The notes beneath the pieces are model-generated. The model was not told where the DNA came from, made no database searches, and saw only the letters and a program-made list of their open reading frames with translations. A stretch of 64,000 nucleotides of DNA, taken from positions 1-64,000 of the forward strand of contig CAZJZI010000005.1 of assembly GCA_964550435.1 (NCBI GenBank). Reading direction: 5' to 3'. Positions 16,069 to 24,432 of the stretch are shown one piece after another. The DNA comes from UBA11400 sp964550435. Lineage in GTDB: Bacteria; Bacteroidota; Rhodothermia; Balneolales; HLUCCA01. How positions within the stretch are numbered: the stretch's first letter is position 1; each line of letters starts with the position of its first letter. A program made the position numbers and the translations under genes.

Positions 16069-16961
16069 TGTCTATTCTGTTTCTCTTTGTAGATGGTATT
16101 GGAATTGGGGGTGATTGTACTGATAATCCATTCAGTATGTATGAATGGCCCGGTTTTTCATCCATTACATATGGACAAAAATTAACTCTTAAAGCCCATT
16201 TTAATAGTACTTCCTCACTTGTTTTTAAGGCGATTGATGCCAATTTAGGCGTGGATGGATTACCACAATCCGGAACTGGACAAGCCACTTTGTTCTCTGG
16301 ACAAAATGCTTCAAAGATTATAAATAAACATTTTGGTCCTTATCCACATTCCGGAATTAAACATCTTTTGATGAAAGAAAGTCTTTTTCATAAATCCATT
16401 GAGATGGGAAAAAGACCATATTTCATAAATGCATTCCCACAGATATTCTTTGAAAGAGCTCAGGTTAGAAACCGATGGAGTTGTTGTACCTTAATGACTA
16501 AAAGTTCTGGTCTGAAAATCAATTCTGTAGATGAAGTCATTGATGAACAAGCTATTACAGCCGAAATTATTCAGGATTACTGGCGTCAGCATCTGGATTT
16601 AAAGATTCCGGCGATTTCTATATTACAAGCAGCCGAACGCGTTGCTAAAGTAAGTTCAGCTTTTGATTTAACACTAATGGAATACTATTTGACAGACAAA
16701 GCAGGTCACGAGCAAAACATAGATACGGCCTTTAAAGCATTGGAAAGACTCGACACATTCTTAAAGTACTATATTGAGGAGAAACCCGCAGATCAGACGT
16801 TAGTTATCTGCAGTGATCATGGAAATATTGAAGATTTATCAGTTAAAACTCATACTGTTAATCCTGTCCCTTTGATTGTTCACGGACCGAAGGCAGCTTT
16901 TTTCACAGATGTGGAATCTATACAGGATGTGACACCATCGATTCTTCGCAGCCTGGTATAA
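16068..16961 (+). CDS. Alkaline-phosphatase-superfamily metalloenzyme, phosphoglycerate-mutase-like
   Basis: A 297-residue member of the metalloenzyme superfamily that includes cofactor-independent phosphoglycerate mutase, phosphopentomutase and alkaline phosphatase. N-terminal FLFVDGIGIGGD gives the first metal Asp (D9). GLPQSGTGQATLFSG (about 64-78) holds the candidate Ser/Thr nucleophile. YYLTDKAGHEQN and CSDHGNIED supply Asp/His metal ligands. At about 300 residues it is much shorter than iPGM (about 510), so it lacks the inserted transferase domain and its substrate is unknown. It is coupled to dtd by a one-base overlap and ends at a terminator. Confidence 0.82.
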   Translation: MSILFLFVDGIGIGGDCTDNPFSMYEWPGFSSITYGQKLTLKAHFNSTSSLVFKAIDANLGVDGLPQSGTGQATLFSGQNASKIINKHFGPYPHSGIKHLLMKESLFHKSIEMGKRPYFINAFPQIFFERAQVRNRWSCCTLMTKSSGLKINSVDEVIDEQAITAEIIQDYWRQHLDLKIPAISILQAAERVAKVSSAFDLTLMEYYLTDKAGHEQNIDTAFKALERLDTFLKYYIEEKPADQTLVICSDHGNIEDLSVKTHTVNPVPLIVHGPKAAFFTDVESIQDVTPSILRSLV

Positions 16962-16997
16962 AAAAGGTTCGAAATACGCTGTACTCCGAACCTTTTT
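16961..16997. terminator. Bidirectional intrinsic terminator
   Basis: AAAAAGGTTCG pairs perfectly with CGAACCTTTTT between the convergent metalloenzyme and adk genes, with A/T runs on both flanks. Confidence 0.88.
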
Positions 16998-17015
16998 ACT
17001 AATTAACGGATCGAA

Positions 17016-17570
17016 TTATTTAATTGCATCGATTAGGCGCTGCTGAATTTCATCAACAGTCCCGAGTCCATTTACGCTCTTGTACATACCTTTTTTTCGA
17101 TAGTGCTCCATAACGGGTGCAGTTTCTTGTTCATAAACCTTTAAACGCACTTTAATTTTCTCAGGAGTATCATCCTCACGTCCTTGTCCGCGGTTTACCA
17201 AACGAGAAACAAGTTCATTTTCAGGGACTTCCATCGCAATGAATGCATTAACTTTCTCACCACGTTCTTCTAATAAAGCATCAAATGCTTCAGCCTGAGC
17301 AACTGTTCGTGGAAATCCATCGAGGATATACCCATTTTTGAATTCGGGTTTTGCAATGGTCTCCTGAACCATTTCTACAACGACTTCATCCGAAACTAAT
17401 TTACCAGAATCCATGATAGCCTTTACCTTTACTCCCAAAGGAGTTTGGTTCTTAATGGCATTTCGGAACATATCTCCGGTTGAAAGTTGTGGTACACTTA
17501 GTGACTCTTCCAATAATTTTGCCTGGGTTCCTTTACCAGCACCAGGAGGTCCAAATAATATGATTCGCAT
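17016..17570 (-). CDS. adk: Adenylate kinase, short-lid type
   Basis: Adk interconverts ATP+AMP and 2 ADP. The P-loop GPPGAGKGTQAKLL is at residues 7-20. The AMP site includes LSTGDMFRNAI and DGFPRTVAQAEAF, and the lid contains LVNRGQGREDDTPEKIKVRL. At 184 residues, without a zinc-binding insert, it is the short-lid form. It is transcribed alone between a terminator and the divergent MscS gene. Confidence 0.97.
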   Translation of the reverse strand: MRIILFGPPGAGKGTQAKLLEESLSVPQLSTGDMFRNAIKNQTPLGVKVKAIMDSGKLVSDEVVVEMVQETIAKPEFKNGYILDGFPRTVAQAEAFDALLEERGEKVNAFIAMEVPENELVSRLVNRGQGREDDTPEKIKVRLKVYEQETAPVMEHYRKKGMYKSVNGLGTVDEIQQRLIDAIK

Positions 17571-17700
17571 AACTAATGAATGAATGATTAAATACTAATA
17601 ATGATTATTAACAGTAATACCCTATTATTTAAGCGATGGAAGATAAGCATAACCTGAAAAACTTACCCCCATTTCTCTGATTCAATTAATATACCCGACC

Positions 17701-18642
17701 ATGCAAGTAGACTCTACTCAAAGTAATACCTCTTCCCCTGATACAACGTCCGTTTTCGACTCAATTGTTGAAAAAGTTGATGTGAATTTATTGCAAGAAT
17801 TCCGTGATTTAATGGAATTAACACTCTTCAAAATTCAAGAGACACCAATTACTATTACATCTATTGTAATGTTTGTGTTGTTCCTTGTCATTTTCAGTGT
17901 CGCTGGAAGGGTTCTAAGCAGACTACTTTTTAAAAAGGCTTTGCAGCGATTGGATATGGATCCTGGCATCAGGTTTACATTGATGAGATTTACCAACTAC
18001 ACCATAGTTTTTATAGGGTTAGTAATTTCATTTCAGTTTATAGGAATAGACCTGAGTGGGTTAGCTGTTATATTTGGATTACTCTCTGTTGGTATAGGTT
18101 TTGGTCTTCAAAACGTCACATCAAACTTCATATCAGGGTTAATTTTGCTGATAGAGAGACCAATAAAAATTGGTGATAGGATTGTCGTCAACGATCAGGA
18201 GGGTGATGTATCTGAAATCAATATGCGTTCTACAACCATTAGATCATTGGATAATATTTCCATAATTGTACCCAACGCAGACTTTATTTCTGGAAGAGTG
18301 ATAAACTTTTCACACGGAGATCCAAGGATCCGTGTAAGGGTAGATGTAGGAGTTTCCTATTCAAGTAATCTTGAACTCGTTTTAAAAACATTGAAGCAGG
18401 CAGCTCTTGATCATCCGGATATTTTAAAAACTCCTGAACCCATAGTCATATTTAAAGATTTTGGAGAGTCCTCATGGGATTTAGCAGTGGTGGGATGGAT
18501 TGACAACCCTAAAGACCATTTAATCATAGCCTCTGATATTAGAATGAATATTGTAAGACTGTTCGACCAGCACAAAATTGAAATTCCTTTTCCTCAAAGA
18601 GATATAAACTTCAGAAACATTCTTTCGTATAAGGAGGAGTGA
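17701..18642 (+). CDS. MscS-family small-conductance mechanosensitive channel
   Basis: A 313-residue inner-membrane channel that opens under membrane tension to release solutes in hypo-osmotic shock. There are three membrane segments (about 55-77, 98-118 and 122-160). The pore helix and start of the beta domain are unmistakable: FGLLSVGIGFGLQNVTSNFI, then SGLILLIERPIKIGDRIVV. VDVGVSYSSN and a short C-terminal alpha/beta domain follow. A soluble N-terminal stretch of about 45 residues precedes TM1. Relevant to the salt-adapted profile suggested by the antiporter operon. Confidence 0.93.
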   Translation: MQVDSTQSNTSSPDTTSVFDSIVEKVDVNLLQEFRDLMELTLFKIQETPITITSIVMFVLFLVIFSVAGRVLSRLLFKKALQRLDMDPGIRFTLMRFTNYTIVFIGLVISFQFIGIDLSGLAVIFGLLSVGIGFGLQNVTSNFISGLILLIERPIKIGDRIVVNDQEGDVSEINMRSTTIRSLDNISIIVPNADFISGRVINFSHGDPRIRVRVDVGVSYSSNLELVLKTLKQAALDHPDILKTPEPIVIFKDFGESSWDLAVVGWIDNPKDHLIIASDIRMNIVRLFDQHKIEIPFPQRDINFRNILSYKEE

Positions 18643-19025
18643 ATAACTAAACAATAAAGCGGGAACAAAATCCGTTAAAGTAGTGTTGTTTAGATAAGTT
18701 CTTTGATTAATTGGTATTACATCGCATTCTGAAGAATCGATACTTTTGGCACACAAACAAAAACCGAGCCAAAAATATTGTAAAACGGCGACAAAATTGT
18801 AAATGAATGTAAAATTGTAGCATAAAAATAGTAATCGCATGTAAATGCGATTGAAATCGGCTACAAAACACCGTAAATTAAGGGCGTTGTGATAATTGTT
18901 ATCCAGTTATCGTTGTTATCACACAAGATTCTCAAATCACATACATCTATTGACGACTAAGACCCAGGACCTCGCTTGTAGAAGGGCGAGGTCTTTTTTT
19001 TTGTGCGATTTCTGAAATTACGAAA
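18643..19025. other. Non-coding interval with repeats and a strong terminator; possible small RNA
   Basis: About 380 bp without a gene. It holds a TACTTTTG -7-like element (18741-18748), direct repeats AAAATTGTA near 18794 and 18811, a perfect hairpin AATCGCAT-GTAA-ATGCGATT (18833-18852), a GATAA-TTG-TTATC palindrome (18891-18903) with further TTATC units at 18907 and 18916, and an intrinsic terminator at 18968-19002. The terminator lies over 300 bp past the mscS-type stop, so an independent short transcript is possible; I could not match it to a known RNA. Confidence 0.35.
18968..19002 (+). terminator. Intrinsic terminator with nine T residues
   Basis: GACCTCGC pairs perfectly with GCGAGGTC over a ten-base loop, followed by an uninterrupted run of nine Ts on the plus strand. 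Ends either a long mscS 3' UTR or a separate small RNA. Confidence 0.88.
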
Positions 19026-20429
19026 TTATGGGAAAATTCCTAATTGTTCGTAAGAATGGCCTATCTTATTAATTGCACTAACAAATGCAGCTGTTCTCAA
19101 ATCGATTTTATGTCGATCTCTGATTTCTTTTATTTCATTGTATGCTGTGATCATGGTGTCTTCAAGTCCTGAGTCAACCAAATCTCTTTCGTCTGCACCG
19201 TGAACAATTTTTTTAATAATGTCTTCGGAGAACTTTCTACCAACGAGATCTTCAACACCCTGAACCATTTTTCTCATCGCGTTTTCTTCAAAACGACGCT
19301 CCATTCGTCCGAATCTGACATGGGATAGATTTTTTAGCCACTCAAAATATGACACAGTCACCCCACCGGCATTCAAATAATTATCCGGTATTATCAATGC
19401 ACCGCGATCTTTCATAATGTCGTGAGCCTCGGCGGATGTAGGGCCATTAGCACCCTCGCCAATGATTTTAGCTTTAATTCGAGGGGCATTTTCTTCTGTA
19501 AGCTGGTTCTCAAGAGCCGCGGGAATGAGAATGTCACATTCGACCTCTAATCCTTTTGAAGAGTCAATGAATGACTCGGCCCCAGGATAGTTAAGAATTG
19601 AGCCGGTCTCATTTCTGTGTTTCATTACTTTTTCAAGATCAAGACCTCTTGGATTGTAAATAGCGCCCTCGTATTCACAAAGTCCAACTAGAACGGCTCC
19701 CGCTTCTTCGAAATACTTGGCCGAATAATACCCAACTTTACCGAGTCCCTGAACAACTACTGTTTTCCCTTCGATTCCCTTGGTTAGTCCTAGTGCTTTC
19801 ATGTCTTCGATCTGATCACATGCTTCACGAACTCCAAAAAACACTCCACGGCCTGTAGCTTCGGCCCGACCACGGATTCCTGACTGGTGAATTGGCTTTC
19901 CGGTTACCACTGCTGAGGCGTCAATATTTGGACTCAGCGCACGATAGGTGTCCATAATCCAAGCCATTTCTTGTTCACCAGTCCCATAATCTGGAGCCGG
20001 AACATCAACACCAGGACCAATGAAGTTTTTTGCCCATAATTCGTATGTGTACCTGCGGGTAATTCTCTCCAACTCTGATTTTGAGTACTGGTTTCTGTCA
20101 ATTTTAATACCACCTTTTGCTCCTCCAAAAGGGACATCCACAACTGCGCATTTATAGGTCATCAGAGCAGCCAAGGCGGTTACCTCATCTTCATTAACCA
20201 ACATACTGTAACGGATTCCACCTTTGGTTGGAGAGCGATGATGACTGTGTTCTGCTCTCCATGCGTGAATAGTTTCGATTTCGCCATTATCACGTTCAAG
20301 CGGGAACGTCATGTGGTACACACTGTTACAGGACTTTATCTGGTTCAGGATTCCGGGCGATAGCTTTGTATACTTTGCAGCTCTATCGAAATTCTTATTT
20401 ACCTGTTCGAAAAACTTGTAATTCGACAT
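19026..20429 (-). CDS. gdhA: Glutamate dehydrogenase (Glu/Leu/Phe/Val dehydrogenase family)
   Basis: A 467-residue NAD(P)-dependent amino-acid dehydrogenase, most likely converting glutamate to 2-oxoglutarate and ammonia. Visible motifs are PFGGAKGGIKID (catalytic Lys region), GPGVDVPAPDYGTGEQEM, GRGVFFGVRE, the dinucleotide-binding VVVQGLGKVGYYSA, and IIGEGANGPTSAEA. It is somewhat longer than the usual 410-430 residues because of an extended C-terminus. Coenzyme preference cannot be read with confidence. Single gene, with its own upstream space. Confidence 0.93.
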   Translation of the reverse strand: MSNYKFFEQVNKNFDRAAKYTKLSPGILNQIKSCNSVYHMTFPLERDNGEIETIHAWRAEHSHHRSPTKGGIRYSMLVNEDEVTALAALMTYKCAVVDVPFGGAKGGIKIDRNQYSKSELERITRRYTYELWAKNFIGPGVDVPAPDYGTGEQEMAWIMDTYRALSPNIDASAVVTGKPIHQSGIRGRAEATGRGVFFGVREACDQIEDMKALGLTKGIEGKTVVVQGLGKVGYYSAKYFEEAGAVLVGLCEYEGAIYNPRGLDLEKVMKHRNETGSILNYPGAESFIDSSKGLEVECDILIPAALENQLTEENAPRIKAKIIGEGANGPTSAEAHDIMKDRGALIIPDNYLNAGGVTVSYFEWLKNLSHVRFGRMERRFEENAMRKMVQGVEDLVGRKFSEDIIKKIVHGADERDLVDSGLEDTMITAYNEIKEIRDRHKIDLRTAAFVSAINKIGHSYEQLGIFP

Positions 20430-20544
20430 TGTTTACCTCTGGCGTTTGTGTATGATGATAGATTGCTAACAGGAACCATGATAATACAAAGGCTTGTACT
20501 ATACTCCAAATCCATGAAACATCAATTTATTGAGGTTGGCTAGA

Positions 20545-21498
20545 TCAATCTTTGAAGAGCGCTTCAACAAATGAAGTTCGATCGAAAATCTGTAAATCTT
20601 CAATTTTCTCACCAACGCCAATGTACTTAACCGGGACGTTCAATTCTGATGATATCCCAATTACTATTCCGCCTCGAGCTGTGCCATCAAGTTTTGTCAG
20701 GGCTAGTCCTGTGATTTCAACCGCCTGAGTGAATGCTTTAGCCTGGAGCATTGCGTTTTGACCGGTAGACCCATCAAGAACCAGGATTACTTCGTGAGGG
20801 GCATTGTCAATTACTTTGCTAATAACACGTTTAATTTTGCCTAGCTCATCCATCAGAGCTGTTTTATTGTGAAGTCGACCCGCAGTATCAATCAGTACAA
20901 CATCAGTATTCCGAGACTTTGCTGCCGAGACAGTATCGAAGGCTACAGCAGCTGGGTCTGCTCCTTGACCTTGTTGAATTATGGGGACTCCAGCTCGTTG
21001 ACTCCAGATAGTTAGCTGTTGTACAGCCGCAGCACGAAATGTATCAGCCGCACCCAGATAAACAGATTTACCTGCTAACTTGTAGAGGTTGGCCAGTTTG
21101 CCAATGGTTGTCGTTTTTCCAACACCATTCACCCCTACAATCAAAACAACATGTGGTTTGTCGAGAAATTCCGCGTCAAATTCAGCCGGTCTGCCGGGAT
21201 CATTATCTTTTAGTAGTGCGATTATCTCTTCTCGCAAGATTCTCTGAAGTTCGTTACTGTTGAGGTATTTGTCTCGTGCAACACGATCTTCAACACGTTT
21301 GATAATTTTTAAAGTGGTAGGAACGCCGACGTCTGATCGAATCAGAATTTCTTCAAGTTCATCCAGAATTTCATCATCAACGGTATCTTTTCCGGCAATT
21401 GCCCGACTTAATCTTGATACAATTCCGTCACGGCTCTTTTCGAGACCCGCTTCCAGACTTTCTTTTTTCTTAAATCCTAGTTTTTCTAGAAAACCCAT
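20545..21498 (-). CDS. ftsY: Signal recognition particle receptor FtsY
   Basis: FtsY is the membrane-associated GTPase that receives SRP-ribosome complexes for co-translational membrane insertion. The 317-residue protein has the N domain followed by the G domain: GVNGVGKTTTIGKLA (G1), DTFRAAAVQQL, DTAGRLHNKTALMDEL (G3), TKLDGTARGG (G4) and the C-terminal PVKYIGVGEKIEDLQIFD. The acidic A domain of the E. coli protein is absent. It is eight bases downstream of the phosphatidyltransferase gene, an apparent two-gene membrane-biogenesis operon. Confidence 0.97.
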   Translation of the reverse strand: MGFLEKLGFKKKESLEAGLEKSRDGIVSRLSRAIAGKDTVDDEILDELEEILIRSDVGVPTTLKIIKRVEDRVARDKYLNSNELQRILREEIIALLKDNDPGRPAEFDAEFLDKPHVVLIVGVNGVGKTTTIGKLANLYKLAGKSVYLGAADTFRAAAVQQLTIWSQRAGVPIIQQGQGADPAAVAFDTVSAAKSRNTDVVLIDTAGRLHNKTALMDELGKIKRVISKVIDNAPHEVILVLDGSTGQNAMLQAKAFTQAVEITGLALTKLDGTARGGIVIGISSELNVPVKYIGVGEKIEDLQIFDRTSFVEALFKD

Positions 21499-21506
21499 AA
21501 GTGTAG

Positions 21507-22091
21507 TTAGTTAAAATCTGCTCCACGTTGAATCTGGATGAATCGATAGATATAGTCAAAAAAGGAGTATATCAGAATCACAGTGGTTGAAACCAGCAGG
21601 TATGAAATAAATTGAGTATATCCCGGAAAGAAGAATGCCATGATCCAATATGCGGCCAGGAAATTTACGAATATTTTACCTGACATCACCGACATTGCCA
21701 CTTTTCCCTTTTTCTTTCCAATCAACAATGATCCCAGCATTATTAGAAAATCTCTACTCAGACATAACGTTACAAACCATATTGGAATCAAATCTATCCA
21801 ACCAGCATAAATGAATAGCATTCCAGCCAATAACTTGTCCGCAACCGGATCAGCAACTTTACCTAATTCAGTTATTTCGTCATTAAATCGGGCAGCCCAG
21901 CCATCCAGATAATCTGATATAATTGCATAAACAACCAAACTGGTAAATAAAGTGTTTATTCCATGCTTGGAATGAATAAATATCAAAATGGGGGCAACAA
22001 GAATTCTACTCAGCGAAAAAAAATTCGCCAAGGTTATGTACTTATTCTTCACGACAAATTTGCGTTTGTCTATGAATTGTGCCGGTTGCAT
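21507..22091 (-). CDS. pgsA: CDP-alcohol phosphatidyltransferase, PgsA-like
   Basis: A 194-residue integral membrane enzyme that joins a CDP-diacylglycerol to an alcohol phosphate; closest by pattern to phosphatidylglycerophosphate synthase. The catalytic CDP-OH signature D(G)xxAR...G...D...D is present as DYLDGWAARFNDEITELGK followed by VADPVADKLLAG. About five to six membrane segments are visible. NAFFSLSRILVAPI-type N-terminal sequence (ANFFSLSRILVAPILIF) is typical. Eight bases upstream of ftsY. The exact alcohol acceptor is inferred. Confidence 0.85.
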   Translation of the reverse strand: MQPAQFIDKRKFVVKNKYITLANFFSLSRILVAPILIFIHSKHGINTLFTSLVVYAIISDYLDGWAARFNDEITELGKVADPVADKLLAGMLFIYAGWIDLIPIWFVTLCLSRDFLIMLGSLLIGKKKGKVAMSVMSGKIFVNFLAAYWIMAFFFPGYTQFISYLLVSTTVILIYSFFDYIYRFIQIQRGADFN

Positions 22092-22154
22092 GAGTTTAAT
22101 CTGGGGGTATGTCTTATTTTATGCTAAAATAACAATAACCTTTTTGCTTTTTAT

Positions 22155-22703
22155 ATGCTAATCCACCACAAATTGATAGAAAAGAAAATTAAAGCGGAAT
22201 GTGTTTTTGATGGAAACTTGTTGAAAGTCTGGAGAGATGATGTTCTATTACCAAATGGGAATATTTCGCAAAGAGAATGGATAAAGCATCCTGGAGCCAG
22301 TGCGGTGGTTCCAATATTTGAAAATGGTGACGTAATGCTGATTCAACAGTTCAGGTATGGTGCAAAACAAGTTTTTATTGAGGTTCCAGCTGGAAAACTA
22401 GATCCGGGTGAGGCTCCAGATGTCTCTGCTGTACGCGAACTCGAGGAAGAGGTGGGTTTGAGATGTGAAGATCTCATTTACCTAGGACATCAGTATCCCG
22501 CTATCGGTTTCTCTGATGAAATACTTCATAATTTTCTGGCTATCGGACTAACAAAGGTTTCTGATCACACAGATTATGATGAATTCGTAGAACCACTACG
22601 CGTCTCGATGAAACAAGCTTTGGATTGGGTCTTTGATGGAACAATTAATGATGCAAAGTCAATTATTGCCTTGGTAATGGCTAATAAAGCGTTAAAGCGG
22701 TAG
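22155..22703 (+). CDS. NUDIX hydrolase, ADP-ribose pyrophosphatase type
   Basis: A 182-residue NUDIX enzyme. The Nudix box GX5EX7REUXEEXGU is complete as GKLDPGEAPDVSAVRELEEE followed by VGL. The upstream sequence VMLIQQFRYGAKQVFIEVPA and the following YPAIGFSDEILHNFLA match the ADP-ribose pyrophosphatase (NudF-like) subgroup, so ADP-ribose to AMP plus ribose 5-phosphate is likely. Divergent from the phosphatidyltransferase gene; dinB follows 65 bp later on the same strand. Confidence 0.9.
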   Translation: MLIHHKLIEKKIKAECVFDGNLLKVWRDDVLLPNGNISQREWIKHPGASAVVPIFENGDVMLIQQFRYGAKQVFIEVPAGKLDPGEAPDVSAVRELEEEVGLRCEDLIYLGHQYPAIGFSDEILHNFLAIGLTKVSDHTDYDEFVEPLRVSMKQALDWVFDGTINDAKSIIALVMANKALKR

Positions 22704-22768
22704 AGCACTTGCCCGCCCGGCCAAAATTACATATATTACACATATATAAGTAATTAGGATCCGCAATC

Positions 22769-23839
22769 ATGGCTGTAAGGAAAATCATTCACATTGACAT
22801 GGATGCATTTTATGCCTCAGTTGAGCAGCGTGATTTTCCTGAATATCGTGGTAAACCGGTTATTGTTGGGGGATCACCAAACTCTCGCGGAGTTGTATCA
22901 ACAGCCAGTTATGAGGCACGAAAGTTTGGAGTACACTCAGCAATGCCAACCAGCCAAGCGTATCGACTTTGTCCAGAGGGTATTTTTGTACATCCTAGAT
23001 TTGAAGTCTATAAAGAAGCATCAAATCAAATACGTGAAATTTTTCATGAGTATACAGACTTGGTTGAACCTCTTTCACTTGATGAAGCTTACATTGATGT
23101 CACAGAAAATAAGTCCGATAATCCATCAGCTACTCTGATAGCTATTGAAATACAACGTAAAGTTAAACAGAAAACTCAGCTGACGTGCTCGGCTGGGGTT
23201 TCTTACAATAAGTTTCTGGCAAAAGTCGCATCCGGATTCAAAAAGCCATCAGGACTAACTGTAATTGCACCTGATAAAGCACTGGAGTTCATTCATGCTC
23301 TCCCAATTGGAAAGTTTTATGGAGTTGGGTCTGCAACCGAGAAAAAAATGAAGGAGCTTGGAATTAATACCGGAGCAGAATTGGCCTTGTTGACCGAGCA
23401 TGATCTCGTCCATCATTTTGGAAAAGCTGGACATTACTACTATCAAATAGCAAGAGGAATAGACGAACGAGAAGTAAAACCAGATCGGGTTAGAAAGTCA
23501 GTGGGTGCTGAGAATACATTTGCTACCGACCTGTCAGACATAGAGGATATGCATTTCAGACTTGCAGAAGTCGCAGATACCGTGGAAAGGCGACTCAAAA
23601 AGATTAATACGTCAGGGCGTACCGTGACTTTAAAAGTAAGATATAGCAATTTTGATATATGTAGCCGAAGTCTGACATTAAATAATGATGTTCAGGATGC
23701 CCCCGACTTACTACATATAGCCATTTCATTACTTGGGCAAACAGAAGTTGATCATAGAGCAGTAAGACTACTTGGGATTTCAGTTTCGAATTTGTCAATC
23801 GGTAGAGAAGAGTCCTCTCAATTAACTCTCGGAATTTGA
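22769..23839 (+). CDS. dinB: DNA polymerase IV (Y family)
   Basis: Error-prone translesion polymerase. The 356-residue protein begins with the catalytic IIHIDMDAFYASVEQRDFPEY and has the second metal site LSLDEAYIDVT with Asp-Glu. CSAGVSYNKFLAKVASGFKKP, the helix-hairpin-helix region FYGVGSATEKKMKELGI and a little-finger domain follow. The canonical C-terminal beta-clamp-binding motif may be LTLGI/SSQLTLGI at the very end (QLTLGI fits QLxLx[F/L]-type clamp motifs). Its last 18 bases overlap the 3' end of the convergent aat gene. No LexA box was identified upstream. Confidence 0.96.
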   Translation: MAVRKIIHIDMDAFYASVEQRDFPEYRGKPVIVGGSPNSRGVVSTASYEARKFGVHSAMPTSQAYRLCPEGIFVHPRFEVYKEASNQIREIFHEYTDLVEPLSLDEAYIDVTENKSDNPSATLIAIEIQRKVKQKTQLTCSAGVSYNKFLAKVASGFKKPSGLTVIAPDKALEFIHALPIGKFYGVGSATEKKMKELGINTGAELALLTEHDLVHHFGKAGHYYYQIARGIDEREVKPDRVRKSVGAENTFATDLSDIEDMHFRLAEVADTVERRLKKINTSGRTVTLKVRYSNFDICSRSLTLNNDVQDAPDLLHIAISLLGQTEVDHRAVRLLGISVSNLSIGREESSQLTLGI

Positions 23840-24424
23840 ATCATTAAATGGTATCGGATCAGTATCAAGAGCGATATCCAGAAGCTTTGAATATTTTGTA
23901 GGGGCAATTTCGATACATCCAAATTGCTGAAGAAAAGAGTTCTTAAATTGAACATCCCACAGCACAAATCCCTTTTTTACCAATGTACTGTGGCAGAAAT
24001 GAAGTGCAATTTTCATGCATTCAGGTTTGCTTTGAAACACTGATTCTGCAAAAAAAGCACCACCAAGTGCAATTCCATAAAGTCCACCGCACAGTTCTTC
24101 ATCTTTCCATACTTCAATAGAGTGCGCCAATCCAACTTTGTGAAGAGAAACAAAGGTTTCTCTGATGGTATTGTTAATCCAGGTAGACTCTCGGTTTGAA
24201 CATCCATCAATCACACCTTCAAAATTCTTGTTTATACCAAGGGTGTACTTTTTAGTTCTTATCGTTCTTAAAACTCTTTTGGGAATGTGAAATGAATCAA
24301 GCGGAAAGACTCCGCGTTTGGTTGATGAGTACCATTCTACCTCCACATCTGAGCCTTCTTTCCCCATAGGAAAGTATCCCTGACAGTAGGCTTCTACCAT
24401 GAATTCGGGACTGATAACAGCCAT
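23822..24424 (-). CDS. aat: Leucyl/phenylalanyl-tRNA-protein transferase
   Basis: Aat adds Leu or Phe to N-terminal Arg or Lys, creating an N-degron for ClpS/ClpAP. The 200-residue length is normal. Characteristic strings are AYCQGYFPMG, WYSSTKRGVFPLDSFHIP, the ELCGGLYGIALGGAFFAESV core and SKPECMKIAL. It lies eight bases after the symporter start side on the same strand (symporter gene is immediately upstream in coordinates 24433-25821). Its 3' end overlaps dinB by 18 bp in opposite orientation. Confidence 0.95.
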   Translation of the reverse strand: MAVISPEFMVEAYCQGYFPMGKEGSDVEVEWYSSTKRGVFPLDSFHIPKRVLRTIRTKKYTLGINKNFEGVIDGCSNRESTWINNTIRETFVSLHKVGLAHSIEVWKDEELCGGLYGIALGGAFFAESVFQSKPECMKIALHFCHSTLVKKGFVLWDVQFKNSFLQQFGCIEIAPTKYSKLLDIALDTDPIPFNDSNSES

Positions 24425-24432
24425 ATTAGTAC

